A DNA stretch of 64,000 nt, from assembly GCA_032158295.1 (NCBI GenBank), contig CM063248.1:12104657-12168656 (forward strand), in the 5' to 3' direction. Positions 11,491 to 22,752 of the stretch are shown here, piece by piece (positions within the stretch are counted from its first letter, which is position 1; each line of letters begins with the position of its first letter). The DNA comes from Pycnopodia helianthoides (Eukaryota > Echinodermata > Asteroidea > Forcipulatida > Asteriidae). The notes under the pieces are model-generated. The model did not search any database. It was given only the letters and a program-made list of their open reading frames with translations, and was not told the DNA's origin. A program made the translations under genes and the position numbers.

Positions 11491-12407
11491 GAGAGCTCTA
11501 TCGACTGTCCGCCCTCAATAAATGTGTAAAGTACATCAGCATGGAGGGGGAAAAAGTCTCGGGAACGAGGACTTTTGCCGACTGTTCTCTGACAACAAAG
11601 CCTTCTGTTCAGTGAAGAGCACGAGTATCGTTTTCAATTGTTGAACGGTTCTTTTCCAACGTTCGTTTCCTGGCGAGTATCGGGTTTTCATGAGGGACTA
11701 TATTTGCTTGCGAGTTCACTTTGTATGAACTTTTTTAACAAGACAATTCTCAACCATCATATAACTTGATGTCAATATTGTTGTCACAAGTTTTCGAAAA
11801 GAAAAAAAAGTATTTTGTTTCTAACTATGTAATAAATTGAGCTAAACTGGCTCCTTCTTGTGAGAAAGAAAGAGCACAGATTTTATGGTTGCCTATGGCT
11901 GCTGAGCTAAAGGAAGAATTAATGATGCAAACGCCGTACCCCCACGTTGCCAATCCAACAGAACCCAACAGGGCTAAAGAGTCTCGGGGTTGACTCATAA
12001 TATATCGGGTTTGAGGTTGTAATTGGCCATTAGACCAAGCTTCAAACTGTAATTCAATCCGCCATGGACCCACAATCGAAGCAACCGACGGCTGTTTTGT
12101 AAGAATTAATCGCCAACGAGATTTGAAGAAATTCACACGGTATTTGAGCCGCTGGATCGAGGCCTCAAATTACTTCATCTTATTCATAATTAATTTCTAC
12201 AATACATTCTATGAATATCAAATAGAAGACGGCTGGATGTGCACATCAAACATTTAGACAAAATCATTCCACGCCAACGGGGCGTCTAACTTGTGGGATA
12301 TAAAATGAACAATTTGATATGCTGATTATCCATGTAATAAATCAAAACAGCAAAATTGTGAGTACTTGATTTCTTGATCAGTAATTTGAGTAAGAAGACT
12401 TGCAGTC
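11491..12407. other. Unassigned DNA
   Basis: No gene seen. A 103-codon minus-strand frame (11825-12136) shows no motif or splice context that I can support. Confidence 0.4.
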
Positions 12408-12730
12408 ACAATATACTTTTGGTAATTGTCAACCTCACTTGGTGTATACCAACAACATGCATAAAATAACAACCCTGTGAAAATTTGGGCTCAATTGGTC
12501 ATCGCAGTTGCAAGAAAATAATGAGAAAAAAAACAAACACCCTTGTTGCCTGAATATTGTGTGTTCTCAAATGCCTGAAGCCTTTTCTCTTATTCAACTA
12601 TTATAGTGAGAAATTACCTCTTTCTCAAAAACTACATTACTACAACAGCTCTCAGGTGCTCCTTGACAATTAAGTTTTTATGGTAATGTATTCCTTGAGT
12701 GATTACCAAAAGTATCCATTGCCTTTAAAT
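12408..12730. mobile_element. MITE, 'AAGGCAGTGGATACTTTTGG' family
   Basis: The left end contains ATACTTTTGGTAATTGTCAA and the right end GATTACCAAAAGTATCCA followed by TTGCCTTTAA, which are inverted relatives. Interior words (ACTTGGTGTATACC, GTGAAAATTTGGGCTCAATTGG, TGCCTGAAGCC, GTGAGAAATTA) recur in the element at 42987-43271. This type of non-autonomous element is, to my knowledge, common in echinoderm genomes. Confidence 0.75.
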
Positions 12731-15660
12731 CACTTTTCAGAATGGATTTAATATTTATAGAAGCAATAGTGATACAGCTAAATATATAGTGAGTTGTGGC
12801 AGTTCCAAATAAAACCACACAATTCACATCACAGTAATCCCAATAAGTGTTTTCGGCTTGAGACTCTCCCATATTCACCAGTTGGCCGTGATAGATCAAT
12901 AGGTATTAGATATAAGATTGGTTGATACAGAAAAGTACACTGTCATACAACTTCCTGAATAACATGTTACAAAATTAGTCAAAAACCCACCACTGTTTTC
13001 CAAACATCGGCTTTCGGACTAAGCTACGTGTGAATCTGTGAACATTGTTGTTTTCAATCTTACCAATGTTATATGCACACCCTTTAAGCGACGAATCTGT
13101 CATTAATACGGATGCAATTTAGGTACGGTCACGTTTTCACGCACCATAGGAAGAACAAGTACGTTTTGACAGCGCGGAACTGTCTGCTTCCGTAAGCACC
13201 GATGTGTTCGCTTAATGCATTGCAGAAACAACCCAAAAATCGCGGTTGTGTATAAATTTCAGAGTCAAATTTGATCGTGACATTTGAAAAGAAGAAGGTA
13301 TGTCATGAACATGTCATGAAATCGAAAAAGCACATTATGAACGTGCACTAAATCCCTGATAAAACATGAACTGTTAATGGCTGGGGTCCACCGTTGACTC
13401 TGATGTGTTTGCTGAAAGCTATGGAATTTGAATGAATGAAATAATACGGTAGTAGTTGCAAAAATGCTTAACAAAATCCTTAAATAATATATCCCTCCCA
13501 AGACCCGCTGGTATATAACATTTTCGAGGCTTTTCTTCGTCTTTGCCTGTTAAGAATAGTACATTTACCATTACAATGCGCGTACACTGCGCAGGGGTAT
13601 AAAATACCACTCCCACCACTGACGTCACATGAATTAATTGATTACGTCTCGGGGCTTTTCGCCAAACTCAATGAAAAGCAACGTTGAGTTTAGGTCAAAA
13701 TATACATACTTTTTGTATTTACAAAACATTTTTATAGGATGTGATGCGTCATTAAGCACCTGTACATGAGTTACAACAAATATTACCTATTCTTGTCTCG
13801 TTCAAACACTAGCTCTTTAAAATAAGAATTAATGGCCAGTGTGATCCAAGGTTAAGGTGAGGGACCGATAGTACGATTCAGTGTTTGTGGACGACTGTTT
13901 CATAAATTTTCCTAGAAAAGCATCAGTGTCACTTCAGTGATATTTTGACATAACCACCTAGCAAGTTTTATTACTTTTTATATATTGTTGAACAGGAATG
14001 TAACGGGGATTTAATATTTGGAGGTTTGAAACTCTCTGACTCCAGATGTTTGAAGGTGCTCGGCCTATGTGAATCTAAAAGGAATTCTATATCTTGATTT
14101 TATACAAAATGACATTGAAATTGACAAGGGAAAGTGAGAGTATAGCCCATAAGCGAAGTTGCTTCATTCATATGAAGATGTTCGACAGATAAGCCCTTGA
14201 AATGTAAACTGTCTTACACAAAGGTCCCAATATCTAGCATGTGAACATTTGACACCTTCGTCTGGATCACTCAAAACACACGGGGCACAGGTGAGTCTGG
14301 CAACAACAACACGCAGGCTCAGGTAAAATTGGCCCTTTGTTTGCTGTGTGCCAAAGGGTTGGTTACCCGTCCCCACCAACCTGTAATAACAGCCGTGAAA
14401 AGGGGAAATGGAACGGCCAGGGCGAGTGAGAGAGCGCGAGAGACCGAGAGGTGAAGTCAAGCGGTGTGGCTTGGGCTGTGGACGACGGAACAAGTCAAGT
14501 GAGAAGCGGAGATTGTGTCATTTTTGTGCACCGCTGATTTCCCTGGACGCCTCCGAGGTCCGGGATGATGGTTTAAGGTGGCACGGCGAGAAGTCACATA
14601 ATGCCTTGGCGACTTGATGCGTTCGGGTCGCCTCACCTCGGGGAGACAAGATGCAGTGTCGTTACGCAGAAACTATAGCGTTGGTGTGATTGGCCCATCT
14701 CGTTCTCGTGCATGCTAATGGCTCACTCCCTATAGCAGCTCACCCGACTTCCCCTGATTTGATTGTGTCACACAAGCATTCCACTCCTAGATCCTCCCTA
14801 ATCGAATGACAGGCATCTGATCTGATTTCACGAAGGCACAACACTGAGTTTGTTACGAAATTTGTTTTTTTTTATTGGGGGGGGGCAAATTTATATTGAA
14901 ACACTGAACCCACTTCTGTAGTAGTGAAATAAAAATTCCGTATATCATAATTTTCTTACGAAAAGGACTTTTTCTTACGAGAAGGACATCAGGTAAATTA
15001 AGTTGACTATTAGGTTTTTCAGCTTTCTTCTCCTGTAGGCTAAATTTAGCAAATAAGACAACGTCAAATCCCCAAATGAATAACCCTGCCGTTAAAAGCT
15101 GGAAATCTAAGAAGAAATCTCATCAGGCAGGCTTTCATATTTCCCGGAGACAACAGGAGCTGGGGAATGAAACGGTAACGGAAACGTCATTTGGGGAAAA
15201 GACACACAATTATGGTTGTGGGGAATTGGGGCTCTTGTTTAAGGGGAAGCGGTGGTTCCCGCAGGGAACGACAATCTACTTCCTATGATGAGAAAGATGC
15301 ATTGGTAGCTTCGGGCTGAGACTACTCCGGTAACCTTTTCGATAGATAACAGGTCGTGCACGGGATACATTATTAACACAGATCGTATGACATTTTGGGA
15401 CTGAAACGGCCCAAAGACGCCATCATAAAAGCTATAATGCATTTTTTGTTCGGCAATTCAATGGTATTGAGCAAACCGTTCGGAGACATCTCTATGAGGG
15501 CATCCGATTGACTTGGCAAGTTGCACCTTTCCACGGTATGCGGGAACTAAGAGGAAGAGGAAACAGGTTGTGGAAGACAACCGTAATAAACTCTTCTCCT
15601 TAGAAGACAATTCCCACTTGATTTAAAAACACTTTGTGTCTCGACCTTAAGCAGTGGCGT
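12731..15660. other. Unassigned DNA with one GC-richer stretch
   Basis: No gene recognised. The stretch 14390-14760 is richer in GC and CpG than its surroundings and contains AG/CG-rich words (GAGAGAGCGCGAGAGACCGAG-like). It could be a promoter-proximal or 5' UTR fragment, but no start or domain supports this. Other short frames in this interval show nothing recognisable. A G run lies at 14878-14886. Confidence 0.35.
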
Positions 15661-15664
15661 ACAA

Positions 15665-15850
15665 CCCGATAATTTATTTATTTATAAATTTATTTATTTA
15701 TAATTATTTATTAATTTTCTTATTTTTATTTGTTAATTTTTATTTATTTGTAAATTATTTATTCATTTATTTATCTATTTACTTACTTATTTAATTTATT
15801 TATTATTATCGTTCATTAATCTATTTGTTTTATTCACTTATATGTATTAA
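15665..15850. repeat. ATTT-rich simple sequence
   Basis: An impure (ATTT)n / (TTTA)n tract of about 190 bp, with TTATTTATTTAT words throughout. Confidence 0.9.
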
Positions 15851-16246
15851 CATTAAGAGACGTGGTCTGCCAGAATTACTATACGACCACATTCTTCATG
15901 CTCTATTTAAAGAAATAGTCACAAACTATTTCTGGTGGATTTCTACAAATGTAACGTGATATAAGCAAGGAATGTGTGCATTTAATGTACCAGTTACACC
16001 TTTTCACTCCCACATCAAAGTACATTGCTTGCAACACTTGTTCTTTGTTCCCATACAACTGTAATTAAGGCACAACTCTCGATATCGTGTTTCTCAAATG
16101 TCATGGCATGGAACTGGGTCGGCAATCAAACTTTCCGATTACGCTACAAAGGAGCGAGCAAAGGATACCGCTTTATTACATTGTGTATTAATTTAACCCT
16201 GGTCAGTGGCAGCATGAAGCCGAAATTACCAATGACGTACCTATTA

Positions 16247-16575
16247 TCATGACTCACAGAGTAAATACCAATAGCAGCATTTGGCCAATTACCAATGATG
16301 TACCTTAACTTGATTCAAAGAGAGTAAATACACAAGTAGCATTTGGCCAATACTACAAACAATATACCTTATCTTGATTCACAGAGCATAAACATCACTA
16401 GAGACAGAATAAGCCACCATGACCATGATCCAGGGGAGAGGCATGCCAGCCAAGCTAGGTTTTCCAACATTATGTCATACCCTGATAATAGAAGTAAGGA
16501 TACCATAGCAAAAGTTAATCATACATGAACTACATGTATGCATGCACCTTATCTTGACTCACAGAGAGTAGATAG
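16247..16575. repeat. Diverged copies of the 64-bp array repeat
   Basis: Four diverged units carry 'ACCTTATCTTGATTCACAGAG' -like blocks (here CTTGATTCAAAGAGAGTAAA, CTTGATTCACAGAGCATAAA and CTTGACTCACAGAGAGTAGA) plus 'AGTAGCATTTGGCCAA'. They are clearly related to the regular array at 26811-28099, about 10 kb away, and to the bridging sequence at 26690-26810. Confidence 0.7.
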
Positions 16576-17690
16576 CATACCCTGACAGCATCTTCATCAA
16601 AATTCCCAACAGCAGTGTCTTTGTAAAAAAAAAAAAAAAAATCAATCTAAGATCCTGTTGGGTTGTGTAAGGCTCCTCTACTTGTCAATGAGTAAAAAAA
16701 ACACTTTAGAAATAGAAGACGCAAGAAAAACCAGACTGCGACATTTTGAAGTGCATGCGTCTGAACTGACACAGTTTGTCCTTGGGGGTGGGAAAATGGG
16801 GTCACTGCCACCGTAAAGTTCGCAGTGGAATTGCTCCCTGGCGCTCACCCTGCTGACAACTTAATCACCTTCGCCGGCCAGACAGAACTGATTTTTCGGA
16901 TGATGCAACTCTGGACTTGTATAGGACACACATTAATGGAAGCCACTCAATTTCATTGAGGGTCGTGCCGATATTTTGAGTACGAGCACGGTACCAGACA
17001 TGTTGATTTTCCCATGATTCTGTTAAATGAAACAGAATTGGGACTTCATTACCAATTACCGCTCAGCATTGGTTTGTCCTTTAAAGAACCCTCTATCCAT
17101 ACTGCCAGTATTTCCCCAAACCGTCTATTGAAGATGGTCTATTCTGTGGTAATTACTCATTAACACACTTCGTCCAATTAATTTGTTTAATACGAATTGT
17201 ATGGTCTCAGACAGTGTATTTAGCACTTTGTAAATCAGATTAAGTCTTTTCTTAAAGGCAAACTAGTGTGTTCAAAATGCAAATCTGTCATCATCGCATG
17301 AACAAAGGCAGTGCCTACTCTCAAAGTTCAATGTAAAATTCAGCATTGTCAACATTGGTAGGACCACAATTTTTCAAAATATGATATCTTGAGACAGACA
17401 CATCGCTGTGTCAGTGCAAAAACGGATATCAGTTTAGTAAAGCGACATTGTGGGCTTTTCCCAATTGGTTTCCTTTACACAATGTAAACAACAACAGAAA
17501 ATCACCTAAAGACGGTTACATGAACCTACATTAAAAAAAAGCAAAAAAAAAAAGCCGTATCTCCCAAAATAGCATTTACGTTTTAGAAAGTGCTAAAACG
17601 TCGTACTCGCAGTATCCCAAATGTACACACAAAACCTAAGGCGTTTCTGCACGGAACCTCTCTCGTGTGATACGAAACGTTATTACAATA
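16576..17690. other. Unassigned DNA
   Basis: No gene seen. An 18-bp A run lies at 16626-16642, and further A-rich runs near 17533-17552. Confidence 0.5.
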
Positions 17691-17691
17691 T

Positions 17692-17790
17692 CAGGGCCCG
17701 ATCTGCTAAAGCACAAAAAGTAGCTAAGCACAACAAAAATCATGCTTACTAGAATAAGGTTACCAGCCAAACTACCGTGTAAGGCTCGCG
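17692..17790. mobile_element. Truncated MITE, 'GGGCCCAATTTCATAGAGC' family
   Basis: GGGCCCGATCTGCTAAAGCA, AGTAGCTAAGCACAACAAAA and AAGGTTACCAGCCAAACTACC match the family seen in full at 46295-46493. Only one end is present and it breaks off before the second terminal repeat. Confidence 0.6.
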
Positions 17791-18466
17791 CGTATTTCCG
17801 AACGTTTTTGGAACCACTTTAATGCGTAAAGGAAACAAACTCGCGCACTTCAACGGGTCCCATGACTGCTCAGTTACGTACGAGACTTGCACAGTCCATT
17901 GCCGACGTGAATGTAATAAACAAACTTGTAGTTCATTATACTAGTGTAGACATACCCCGGAGGACTTATCGGCTGGAACTTGCCCACAGCTTAAAGGCTT
18001 TACCGCCGAACATTATTACCTACTCTATGGAACAGATGAGCGGAGTGCCTAAATTACATCAGGCTTGGAATGCCAAGCCACTTTAAATCATATAAATATA
18101 CCCGGGCTCAATGGAAATGGTTTCCTAAAGGGAAGGTACACCAATAGGGGAAGAGTATACATTCAACACCCCATCTAATTGGCGTGAAACCTAATTCCAG
18201 TTAACACCAACACTTCATTAAATTTGTTGCTTATCTGTTCACGAGAAATCATCTTAATGGACATTATGTTTACATTTCAAAGCAGGTCGATTACTTCCCT
18301 CAGCAACCTCGCAACAGAAAACACCGAGTTAATACACGATTTTAAGGAAAACTGTAGAATTTTTGACAGAACAGCATTTCAAAAGGCTAGCATTCTGCAC
18401 AAACGTTTACTAAGTTTTAAGATGATCACACTTAACGTGTACAACTTGTTTCATAACACTTGCAGA
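17791..18466. other. Unassigned DNA
   Basis: No gene recognised. Plus-strand frames at 17862-18086 and 18224-18484 lack motifs or splice context. Confidence 0.35.
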
Positions 18467-20290
18467 ATAATTGGCAATATATAAACATTCTAAAAACTCC
18501 TGGGCCAGAATTGACCTGGATTCCAGGTCATAGGGGGCCTGACAAATTTTCGGGTCATTTTGACTAGTCTGTGTCATTTTGGTACAGATTCCAAGTCCAA
18601 GCCGTGGTTTCGAAAAGGGTCAAACTGTAACTTTACGATTACAATAATATCACCCTCCCCCCTAATTATTAACGATACTATGTATCATACCTTTAAGTCA
18701 TCAGTGGACAATCATTAATGATCTCAATCACATGAGTGCTTTGAACTTATACCTAAAACTGATTTATTCTGAACATGTTTAATGTTGTGGGGTAATCGGT
18801 GGAAATTGATTGAAGGAGTTTAGTTTCAGCTGACTTTGAATTCGTTCCAAACATCAGTGCCTGTTAAAGCGTTACAGGGGCGGGCTTTGCTAATTGGCAA
18901 TAATATAAACATTCTAAAAACTCACGGGTCAGAATTCACCTGGATTCCAGGTCATAGGGGGCCTGACTGACAAATTTCCGTCTGTGTCATTTAGGCACAG
19001 ACTTCCGGGTCATTACTGACGCAGAAGTTTGTAGAGTGTATACTTCTGCAGTGTGACAATGACTGTCTGAATAAATGAAAGCATTACAATGTTGCTACAA
19101 AACCAGCCCAAATAAAGTCCCAAAATATTGCCTTTCTCTTCATTCCTTCTAGATATTAGAAACATTAAATAAATATTAAAAACAAGAAAAGACTTTGTCC
19201 TTATCCCCCCATACAGCTGAAGCTTAAAGTTAAAAGTTAACACATGCTACAGGATGAACTTTCACAGAAAGTATGGGCTTAGTTTTGATAGATTTGGCAA
19301 AGTTTGAGACAGTTGGCCCATATGTTAACATCATCTATCATCTTTTCTACCATTTCTATGCTGATGATACGCAGCTGTATCCAATGTAATCCCCGCAACC
19401 CAAATGAAATCAACATTATCTGAATGCAATATGGCCATTAAACACTGGATGTTAATTGACATGATTCAACTGAACGAATCCCAAACTGAGTTCCACGTCT
19501 GGGCAAATACCAAATTTCTCAACTCTTTATCAGATGTCTCCCTCCGAATAGAAGCTGAAACCATCCAGGATTCCCCTAAGGTTAGAAACTTTGGAGTGGA
19601 ACTTGACCAGACCACGAGGATGTCCAACCAAGTCAAATCCGTTAACTTCAATTTACGTAACCTATCAACCTAAGAATGTGCATTGGTAAACCATCTTGCC
19701 ATGCTGCTATAAGAGCCCTTGTAACATCTCGGCTCGATTATGCAAATTCACTTCTCTTTGTGATAATATCATCTGCAGACTGTAAACGCCTTACTGCTCC
19801 AAAATCGTGCCGCTAAACTGATTTTTCAAGCTCATAAATATGACAATGTCACTCCTATCCTTCATGATCTTCATTGGCTGACAGTCTCCAACCGGATTAA
19901 CTTCAAAATACTGACCCTGGTTTTCAAATGTTTAATACTGACTCTTCACCTTCATACTTAACGGAACTCATTCAACTGTACAAGCCAGCCAGAAGCCTCC
20001 GATCATTTGCAGATACCAAATTACTTGTTGTGCCCAAACTCGTACTACCCTGGTGACAATAGCTTCCACGCTGCTGCCCCAAAAATCTGGAACAATTTAC
20101 CCTACAGTATCCGCCACTCTACCTCAGCAGCTTTTTAAAAATCTCTAAAAACTCACTTGTTTATTTGATTTTTGCTCATTCTGTTTATTTTCTCTTTTTG
20201 CTTATTGTTTAATTTTTGTAAAGCGCTGTGATACTTCCTCTGTCTGGTTAGAGCGCTATTATTATTCATAATATTATTATTATCTAGGCT
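18467..20290 (+). repeat. First copy of a partial tandem duplication
   Basis: Blocks within 18601-20140 recur at 20851-22357 with only scattered substitutions and small indels (offset about 2228-2250 bp). The unit contains a 'TTTAAGTCATCAGTGGA' block, a 'GGGGCGGGCTTTGCTAATTGG' block, an 'AACATTCTAAAAACTC' block and a LINE tail. The AACATTCTAAAAACTC block is itself present twice in this copy (18485 and 18908). This copy keeps the LINE 3' end to about 20285; the other does not. Confidence 0.9.
19330..20285 (+). pseudogene. L2/CR1-type LINE reverse transcriptase, C-terminal part, decayed
   Basis: The frame at 19348-19386 reads FYADDTQLYP, the catalytic YADD box of a non-LTR reverse transcriptase (YADD at 19357-19368). 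Downstream, 19404-19673 matches the usual following segment (LNESQTEFHVW, then VRNFGVELDQTTRMSNQV). After a frame break come pieces of the thumb/C-terminal region: NRAAKLIFQA, LHWLTVSNRINFKIL, PARSLRSFADTKLLVVP, and IWNNLPYSIRHSTSAA. The 3' UTR has TTGTAAAGCGCTGTGATAC and ends in a TATTATTAT tail, typical of L2/CR1 elements. The N-terminal endonuclease and most of the RT are absent (5' truncation), and several frameshifts disable it. Confidence 0.85.
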
Positions 20291-20850
20291 ATAAGGGAAC
20301 GTGGTGACGGGATAAAACAGCACGCCGGCTGCATCGCAACGGTTCGTAGAAAATGTTCCGCTACGTGAATTATACAATGGGAGGATGCGCATAGGCCTAC
20401 AGTTAAGCAACTGATTGCAAATACAGGACGTTGTGTGAACTTCCGGAACAATTGCATGTCATTCTGATGCTGTCACCCAAAATATTCCAGCCCGCAGAAG
20501 TAGACTATAATTTGCATTCCAAATAATGGAAATTACGTCCAACAAACTAAGGAGGATGGGGAGGGGGGGGGGGTAAAGGACCAACCAGCATCGTTGTGGG
20601 ATAGGGTTTAATCAGATCACACTTTGGCTTTTAAATATCATCATGATAGTATTTGGATGATAACATCTACTTCCACTGTTTGTTAACGTTTTTTAAGCAC
20701 TGTTTTCTGCTTGCTCTATGAAACTTGGCCCTGATGTCATGGTGTTGTATCGGCCATTTTCGAAACCACGACTAATGGGCACCGTCCGCCTGGTGAAAGT
20801 GTAGGTTTTCAAAATGACAGACGGGGTCAAAGCCGGAACCAAAGCCCGGC
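20291..20850. other. Spacer between duplication copies
   Basis: No gene. A G run lies at 20562-20573. The end (20755-20880) carries the dispersed palindromic repeat also seen at 1831 (TTTTCGAAACCACG with inverted CGTGGTTTCAAAAAGGG). Confidence 0.45.
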
Positions 20851-22357
20851 CGTGGTTTCAAAAAGGGTCAAACTGTAACTTCACGACTACAATATCATCC
20901 CCTAATTAATACCGATACTATGTATCATACCTTTAAGTCATCAGTGGATAATCATTAATGATCTCAATCACATGAGTGCTTTGAACTTACCTGAAACTGA
21001 TTTATTCTGAACATGTTTAATGTTGTGGGGTAATCGGTGGAAATTGATTGAAGGAGTTTAGTTTCAGCTGACTTTGAATTCGCTCCAAACATCAGTGCCT
21101 GTTAAAGCGTTACAGGGGCGGGCTTTGCTAATTGGCAATAATATAAACATTCTAAAAACTCACGGGTCAGAATTCACCTGGATTCCAGGTCAAGGGGGCT
21201 GACTGACAAATTTTCGTCTGTGTCATTTAGGCACAGATTCCGGGTCATTACTGACGCAGAAGTTTGTAGAGTGTATACTTCTGCAGTGTGACAATAACTG
21301 TCTGAATAAATGAAAGCATTACAATGTTGCTACAAAACCAGCCCAAATAAAGTCCCAAAATATTGCCTTTCTCTTCATTCCTACTAGATATTAGAAACAT
21401 TAAATAAATATTAAAAACAAGAAAAGACTTTGTCCTTATCCCCCCATACAGCTGAAGCTTAAAGTTAAAAGTTAACACATGCTACAGGATGAACTTTCAC
21501 CGAAAGAATGGGCTTAGTTTTGATAGATTTGGCAAAGTTTGAGACAGTTGGCCCATATGTTAACATCATCTATCATTTCTACCATATGCTGCTGATTCGC
21601 AGCTGTATCCAATGTAATCCCCGCAATCCAAGTGAAATCAACATTATCTGAATGCAATATGGCCATTAAACACTGGATGTTAATTGACATGATTCAACTG
21701 AACGAATCCAAAACTGAGTTCCACGTCTGGGCAAATACCAAATTTCTCAACTCTCTATCCGATGTCTCCTTCCGAATAGAAGCTGAAACCATCCAGGATT
21801 CCACTAAGGTTAGAAACTTTGGAGTGGAACTTGACCAGACCACGAGGATGTCCAACCAAGTCAAATCCGTTAACTTCAATTTACGTAACCTATCAACCTA
21901 AGAATGTGCATTGGTAAACCATCTTGCCATGCTGCTATAAGAGCCCTTGTAACATCTCGGCTCGATTATGCAAATTCACTTCTCTTTGTGATAATATCAT
22001 CTGCAGACTAAACGCCTTACTGCTCGAAAATCGTGCCGCTAAACTGATTTTTCAAGCTCATAAATATGACAATGTCACTCCTATCCTTCATGATCTTCAT
22101 TGGCTGACAGTCTCCAACCGGATTAACTTCAAAATACTGACCCTGGTTTTCAAATGTCTTAATACTGACTCTGCACCTTCATACTTAACGGAACTCATTC
22201 AACTGTACAAGCCAGCCAGAAGCCTCCGATCATTTGCAGATACCAAATTACTTGTTGTGCCCCAAACTCGTACTACCCCTGGTGACAATAGCTTCCACGC
22301 TGCTGCCCTAAAATCTGGAACAATTTACCCTACAGTATCCGCCACTCTAACTCAAAT
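20851..22357 (+). repeat. Second copy of the partial tandem duplication
   Basis: Collinear with 18601-20140, starting at the GCCGTGGTTTC block and ending abruptly after the word CCGCCACTCTAACTCA. At that point the sequence jumps to the 'GGAAATTGATTGAAGGAG' block instead of continuing into the LINE 3' UTR. This looks like an unequal exchange breakpoint. Confidence 0.9.
21560..22357 (+). pseudogene. Second LINE reverse transcriptase fragment, YADD changed to YAAD
   Basis: Same element as at 19330. The catalytic box here reads YAAD (21585-21596), so an essential aspartate is lost. The downstream frame is better preserved than in the first copy: 21924-22370 is one open frame containing NRAAKLIFQAHKYDNVTPIL, LHWLTVSNRINFKILTLVFK, APSYLTELIQLYKPARSLRS and DNSFHAAALKSG, the usual L2/CR1 C-terminal region. 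It stops at the duplication breakpoint and lacks the 3' UTR and tail. Confidence 0.85.
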
Positions 22358-22752
22358 TGTGGGAAATTGATTGAAGGAGTTTAGTTTCAGCTGACTTTTC
22401 CTGTATTTTTCAGCTGTATTTTCCATAACCGTAGTACTTCGAAGTTAAAACTTTCTAAAAATTCAGTATAACCCAAATCTGCTGTACTTCTTACCAAGTA
22501 AGTTTTTACTTACATTAATTTTTCAGAGTCATTACCAAACGTGTACCGTGCCTTTAAGTCATCAGTGGACAATCATTAATGATCTCAATCACATGAGTAC
22601 TTTGAACTTACATGAAACTGATTTATTCTGAACATGTTTAATGTTGTTAGGTTAATCGGTAGGAAATTGATTGAAGGAGTTTAGTTTCAGCTGACTTTGA
22701 ATTCGTTCCAAACATCAGTATCTCTTAAAGCGTTATAGGGGCGGGCTTTGCA
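22358..22752 (+). repeat. Third, partial copy of duplication blocks
   Basis: 22358-22400 repeats the GAAATTGATTGAAGGAGTTT block. 22551-22752 repeats the TTTAAGTCATCAGTGGACAA to GGGGCGGGCTTTGC blocks, diverged more than copies one and two. Between them is about 150 bp of unrelated sequence (22400-22550). Confidence 0.8.

Noticed and set aside
14408..14617. Arg-rich coding exon or CpG promoter
   Set aside because: GC-richer than its surroundings, but there is no domain, no convincing splice site or start, and the opposite strand is open too.
21248..21478. 76-codon minus frame conserved between the two duplication copies (also 19013-19243)
   Set aside because: The copies are near identical through recent DNA duplication, so frame conservation carries no information; no motif is seen.
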